Assembly: GCA_029531795.1 (NCBI GenBank)
Contig: JAPEIS010000005.1
Coordinates: 1,300,001 to 1,364,000, forward strand
Direction of reading: 5' to 3'
Length of the DNA stretch: 64,000 bases
Source of the DNA: Sclerotinia nivalis
Lineage: Eukaryota; Ascomycota; Leotiomycetes; Helotiales; Sclerotiniaceae
The notes beneath the pieces were generated by a model. That model worked only from the letters and a program-made list of their open reading frames with translations. It was not told the origin of the DNA and ran no database searches. The translations under genes and the position numbers were made by a program. Numbering within the stretch: the stretch's first letter is position 1; every line of letters starts with the position of its first letter. Shown here piece after piece: positions 61,301-64,000 of this stretch.

Positions 61301-63408
61301 AAAAAGATCTACGGTACCGAGAAAGGTCCACAAGTTGTTGCCGATCTCATTCAAGATCCTTGTGCTGTGTTGCCTGTAATCTTAGCACGACTCAAGCAGA
61401 AGGATGAAGAATGGACTTTTACTAGAGTAAGTATTATCTATACCAATAATGCGAAATTGCTAATATCATTATCAGCGTGAATGGAATCCAGTTTGGGGTG
61501 CACAAGGTAGTGTCATGTACTTGAAAAGTCTCGATCATATGGGCATCCACGTCAAGCAAGCCGACAAGAAGCATTTTGCTGCAAAGCATTTAGTAGATTC
61601 TATCAAGACGAAGCACGAGGAACAACGACGTCTTAGAAGTTCGAGAGGTCCCACACCAAAATACCAGTACTCCTACCAATTTGCTGATCAGGAGGTAATC
61701 GGCCAACTTCTACACGTCATGATCGTTTATGCATGTAATGCAAACCAGCATAGTAGTTCAGAGCGTCGACGAATTTCCGACTTCTTTGAGAAGTTCATAT
61801 CTACATTCTTTGACCTACCTGACGAATTTGTCGCACGTCATACCGCTGACATTGACCGTGGAACTCCTGACGATGAATACGAAGATATTGCACCAGCCGA
61901 GCTTTCCAACGGTCGAGGCAGAAGGCCAGTCAATGGAAAGAAAGCAGACTTACGACGAGGGGTACTTGATAGAGGTCGAAATGGAACAAGAGGCCGTGGA
62001 CAGAAGGAGGATAGCGCTACCGGCAGCAAAGAATCTACACCGGATGTTGATTCTAACATTGATGAAGAAGTTGCGGATGCCACTGATGACAGAGCTATTA
62101 CTGAAGTCACCAATGAGCGTTGGGCTGCCGTACCAGGTGCAGTTGCTGTTCAAGGAACAAAACCTCTTGAATCCGACGACTTGGAAATGAAAGCGGACCA
62201 ACCATTCCAACGTGATTGGTATAATTTATACTGCAATCAGACCGTGTTTGTATTCTTCAGTATCTTCCAAACTCTCTATCAACGATTCAAGGATATCAAA
62301 GATGCAGAGAGCTCCGCAAGAGCAGAAATAGAACGGGCAAAGAGTGGCAAGCCTGCGAAACAAATCGGTCTGCTAAGCGATAGAAACGATGATTTTACAA
62401 GTATTGAAGATGGCGAGACCTGCTACTCCAAAGTCTTGAGCCACGTCGAAAAATTCATCAAAGGCGAGATTGAAGAAACCAAGTACCAGGACTACCTCCG
62501 GCATTACTATTTGCAGACTGGATGGAAAATCTACACCATTACCGATCTTCTCAAGAGTCTTTGCCGCCTTGGTTCCATTTGCTCCTCTCCCGATTCTAAG
62601 GAGAAGACCCCGGATCTCATTGACCAATTCCTCCGGAACAGAGAATCGAAAGAAACATCGTATAACATTGAGATCAATTTACGGAAACAAGCTGATAAAT
62701 ATATCAAAGATTCGGAATTGTTCTTGATCAGATGGGTACGTAATTCCCGGTTCCCTTTATACGTATTTACTAACAGGATATCAGTACCCCAAAAAGAATG
62801 AAGCCACATCACAGTGGGTTCATCGAGATGAAACTACTTTCGATCTCGATATCATGCAGAGAAAGGAGCGTTGGCAATACTATACATCTTCTTATGTCCG
62901 CATTGAACCTACCGAAGGCGTACCCCGCAGACTTCTTCGCAAGAGCCTCCTAACCCGCAATTTGTCATCAGGAGACACCGATTCGGAAGACGGCTCTAAC
63001 CAACGGAAACCCCTTATTTGGGGCGAAGATTTAACACTTAGAATCTGTGTGAATAGCTACAAGATCATCTACAAGGAACCCGGCGTTGAATACTTCATAT
63101 ATGCTGATAAAGCTTTAGGCGGTGGTGAAGATGGTGAGACTAGACAGAGATTAAAGAAAGTTGAGGAGTCAAGAAATCAAAGATTTCATGAGAAGTTCGG
63201 GATGAATAATCAATGGATGAAGGAAAAGAGCCACGAGGAGGTTAGCAGGATTAATCAGGAATTCAGGAAATGGGTAAATGAGGGTGTCCTCCCCTCGACG
63301 CAGGCTGCTGGTGCCAGTATCAGTGTCGCTTCCGGTTCAGCATTGGCGGCACCACCTTCAGCTACAGCTACAGCAGCCGTAGATAACGAAGTTGATATGG
63401 CTGGCTAA
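58379..63408 (+). CDS. sin3: SIN3 transcriptional corepressor
   Basis: Predicted CDS join(58379..59023, 59111..59211, 59296..59899, 59959..60378, 60458..60874, 60986..61426, 61476..62735, 62785..63408), 1503 aa. The N-terminus is Gln/His/Pro-rich. PAH1 (about 216-283) starts [23 protein letters not shown]2 (about 440-510) has [23 protein letters not shown]3 (about 630-695) has [20 protein letters not shown]. The HDAC-interaction region begins [19 protein letters not shown], with [17 protein letters not shown], followed by REWNPVWGA and [12 protein letters not shown], an acidic linker (about 1000-1080) and the C-terminal Sin3 domain. Intron 5 (60875-60985) is GC-AG: the GCAAGT donor is the only one that gives the conserved KRERLKPC join. 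SIN3 scaffolds Rpd3-type histone deacetylase complexes in the nucleus. Start taken at ATG 58379, which begins [10 protein letters not shown]; 58250 is possible. Confidence 0.95.
60875..60985 (+). other. GC-AG intron in SIN3
   Basis: Donor AGA|GCAAGT, acceptor GACAG|GAA. Both flanking exons are in phase 0 and the join recreates the family-invariant [16 protein letters not shown]. No GT donor nearby keeps the frame. Confidence 0.85.
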
Positions 63409-64000
63409 GTCCAGAAGGTATTTTTTGTCAAAACGGGGCTGGATATGGGAGGAGTTCTGGAAGGGTTTCATAACGACATCTCATTTGATTTGGACTTTTT
63501 TTTTCGTTTGGCAAATTTCAAAGAGCTTGAATTCCTCCGACCATGTGGCTGTCATGGATTTGTTTGCGAAGGCTGGCATGGATATCTCGTTCTATGAAGA
63601 GAGCATTTGGACTTACTGGAGTATCTAGTAGTCTCTCTCGCTTCCATTTCTTAGTAAAAACTGGTAACTTGGGTATGTTTCTAAATGTTGTATGATAGAC
63701 TAAATTAAATAAGTTCAATGAATCTGTGCTTGAGGAGTGCTGTGAAGTGTGAGATGTCAATGAAGCATGATGGGTGAAATTAATCAATCGCTTCTGATAT
63801 GTTGAATCAGTTCTATATGATCATTAGTGCCCGCCACAGTGGCGCCGCTAGTGTGGCTGCACGGCATCTACGAACGTCGGTTCCTAAATAACTATCAAGT
63901 ATCGAAATCCACATCATACGCTTCCAATACCTTTCCCTAACTCTAAACCGCGCGCACGCCTATATTGGATCTAAGTACTGTCGGTGGAACCGATATGGTG
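63409..64000. other. 3' flank of SIN3
   Basis: Non-coding end of the window. It holds the SIN3 3' UTR and an unremarkable segment; a GC-rich patch near 63831-63870 (CCGCCACAGTGGCGCCGC) contains the palindromic GCCAC/GTGGC pair. Confidence 0.4.

Overview
The window looks like nuclear DNA of a filamentous ascomycete, most likely a leotiomycete of the Botrytis/Sclerotinia type. The evidence is: short spliceosomal introns (mostly 48-110 nt, GTAAGT/GTATGT donors, CTAAC/CTAAT-like branch sites, CAG/TAG acceptors) in nearly every gene; an AT-leaning composition with pyrimidine-rich leaders; and fungal families such as SIN3, a Meu6-type PH protein, a Dal5-type permease, a GH28 rhamnogalacturonase and 2EXR-like proteins. 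The genus is inference. No prokaryotic features, CRISPR array, rRNA or tRNA were recognised.

Layout. 1-1425 (+): 3' part of an SDR-fold protein with an N-terminal zinc-knuckle-like region. 2317-3763 (-) and 5444-6847 (+): two head-to-head 2EXR/F-box-like proteins. 6848-12643: gene-poor stretch holding two decayed metabolic genes, a nitrilase relic (+, about 9821-10880) and a BAHD acyltransferase-like relic (-, about 10960-11915), placed tail to tail, then a perfect 16-bp hairpin. 12644-14613 (-): secreted GH28 rhamnogalacturonan hydrolase in six exons. 15816-16469 (-): NTF2-like protein. 18117-19420 (-) and 20066-21786 (+): divergent TauD-type dioxygenase and Dal5-type permease with a shared promoter carrying GATA and CYS3-like sites. 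21787-27789: no convincing gene. 27790-29727 (-): PH-domain protein with a long K/E/A-rich tail. 29728-36428: non-coding, with minisatellites. 36429-39076 (+): an 803-aa protein of unknown function with paired CxxC motifs. 39077-43461: repeat-rich, strongly pyrimidine-skewed DNA. 43462-44456 (-): four-helix membrane protein. 46556-48473 (-): MFS sugar transporter with a 17-nt exon. 48474-53442: non-coding. 53443-55628 (-): soluble fumarate reductase fused to cytochrome b5. 56937-57605 (+): secreted FAS1 protein. 58379-63408 (+): SIN3 corepressor, including one GC-AG intron.

How the genes fit together. Most are independent housekeeping or accessory genes. The one clear functional pair is the dioxygenase/permease, which suggests uptake and oxidative desulfonation (or a related 2-oxoglutarate-dependent attack) of a small organic anion. 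The rhamnogalacturonase and sugar transporter fit a plant-degrading lifestyle but are not adjacent. The nitrilase and acyltransferase relics may be the remains of a lost metabolic locus. Exon joins were worked out by hand from reading frame, splice signals and family resemblance; no database search was possible. I did not find a clearly novel multi-gene system. The strongest unusual items are the decayed nitrilase with two still-recognisable introns, the perfect hairpin, the dioxygenase/permease pair with its promoter, and the unknown 803-aa protein.
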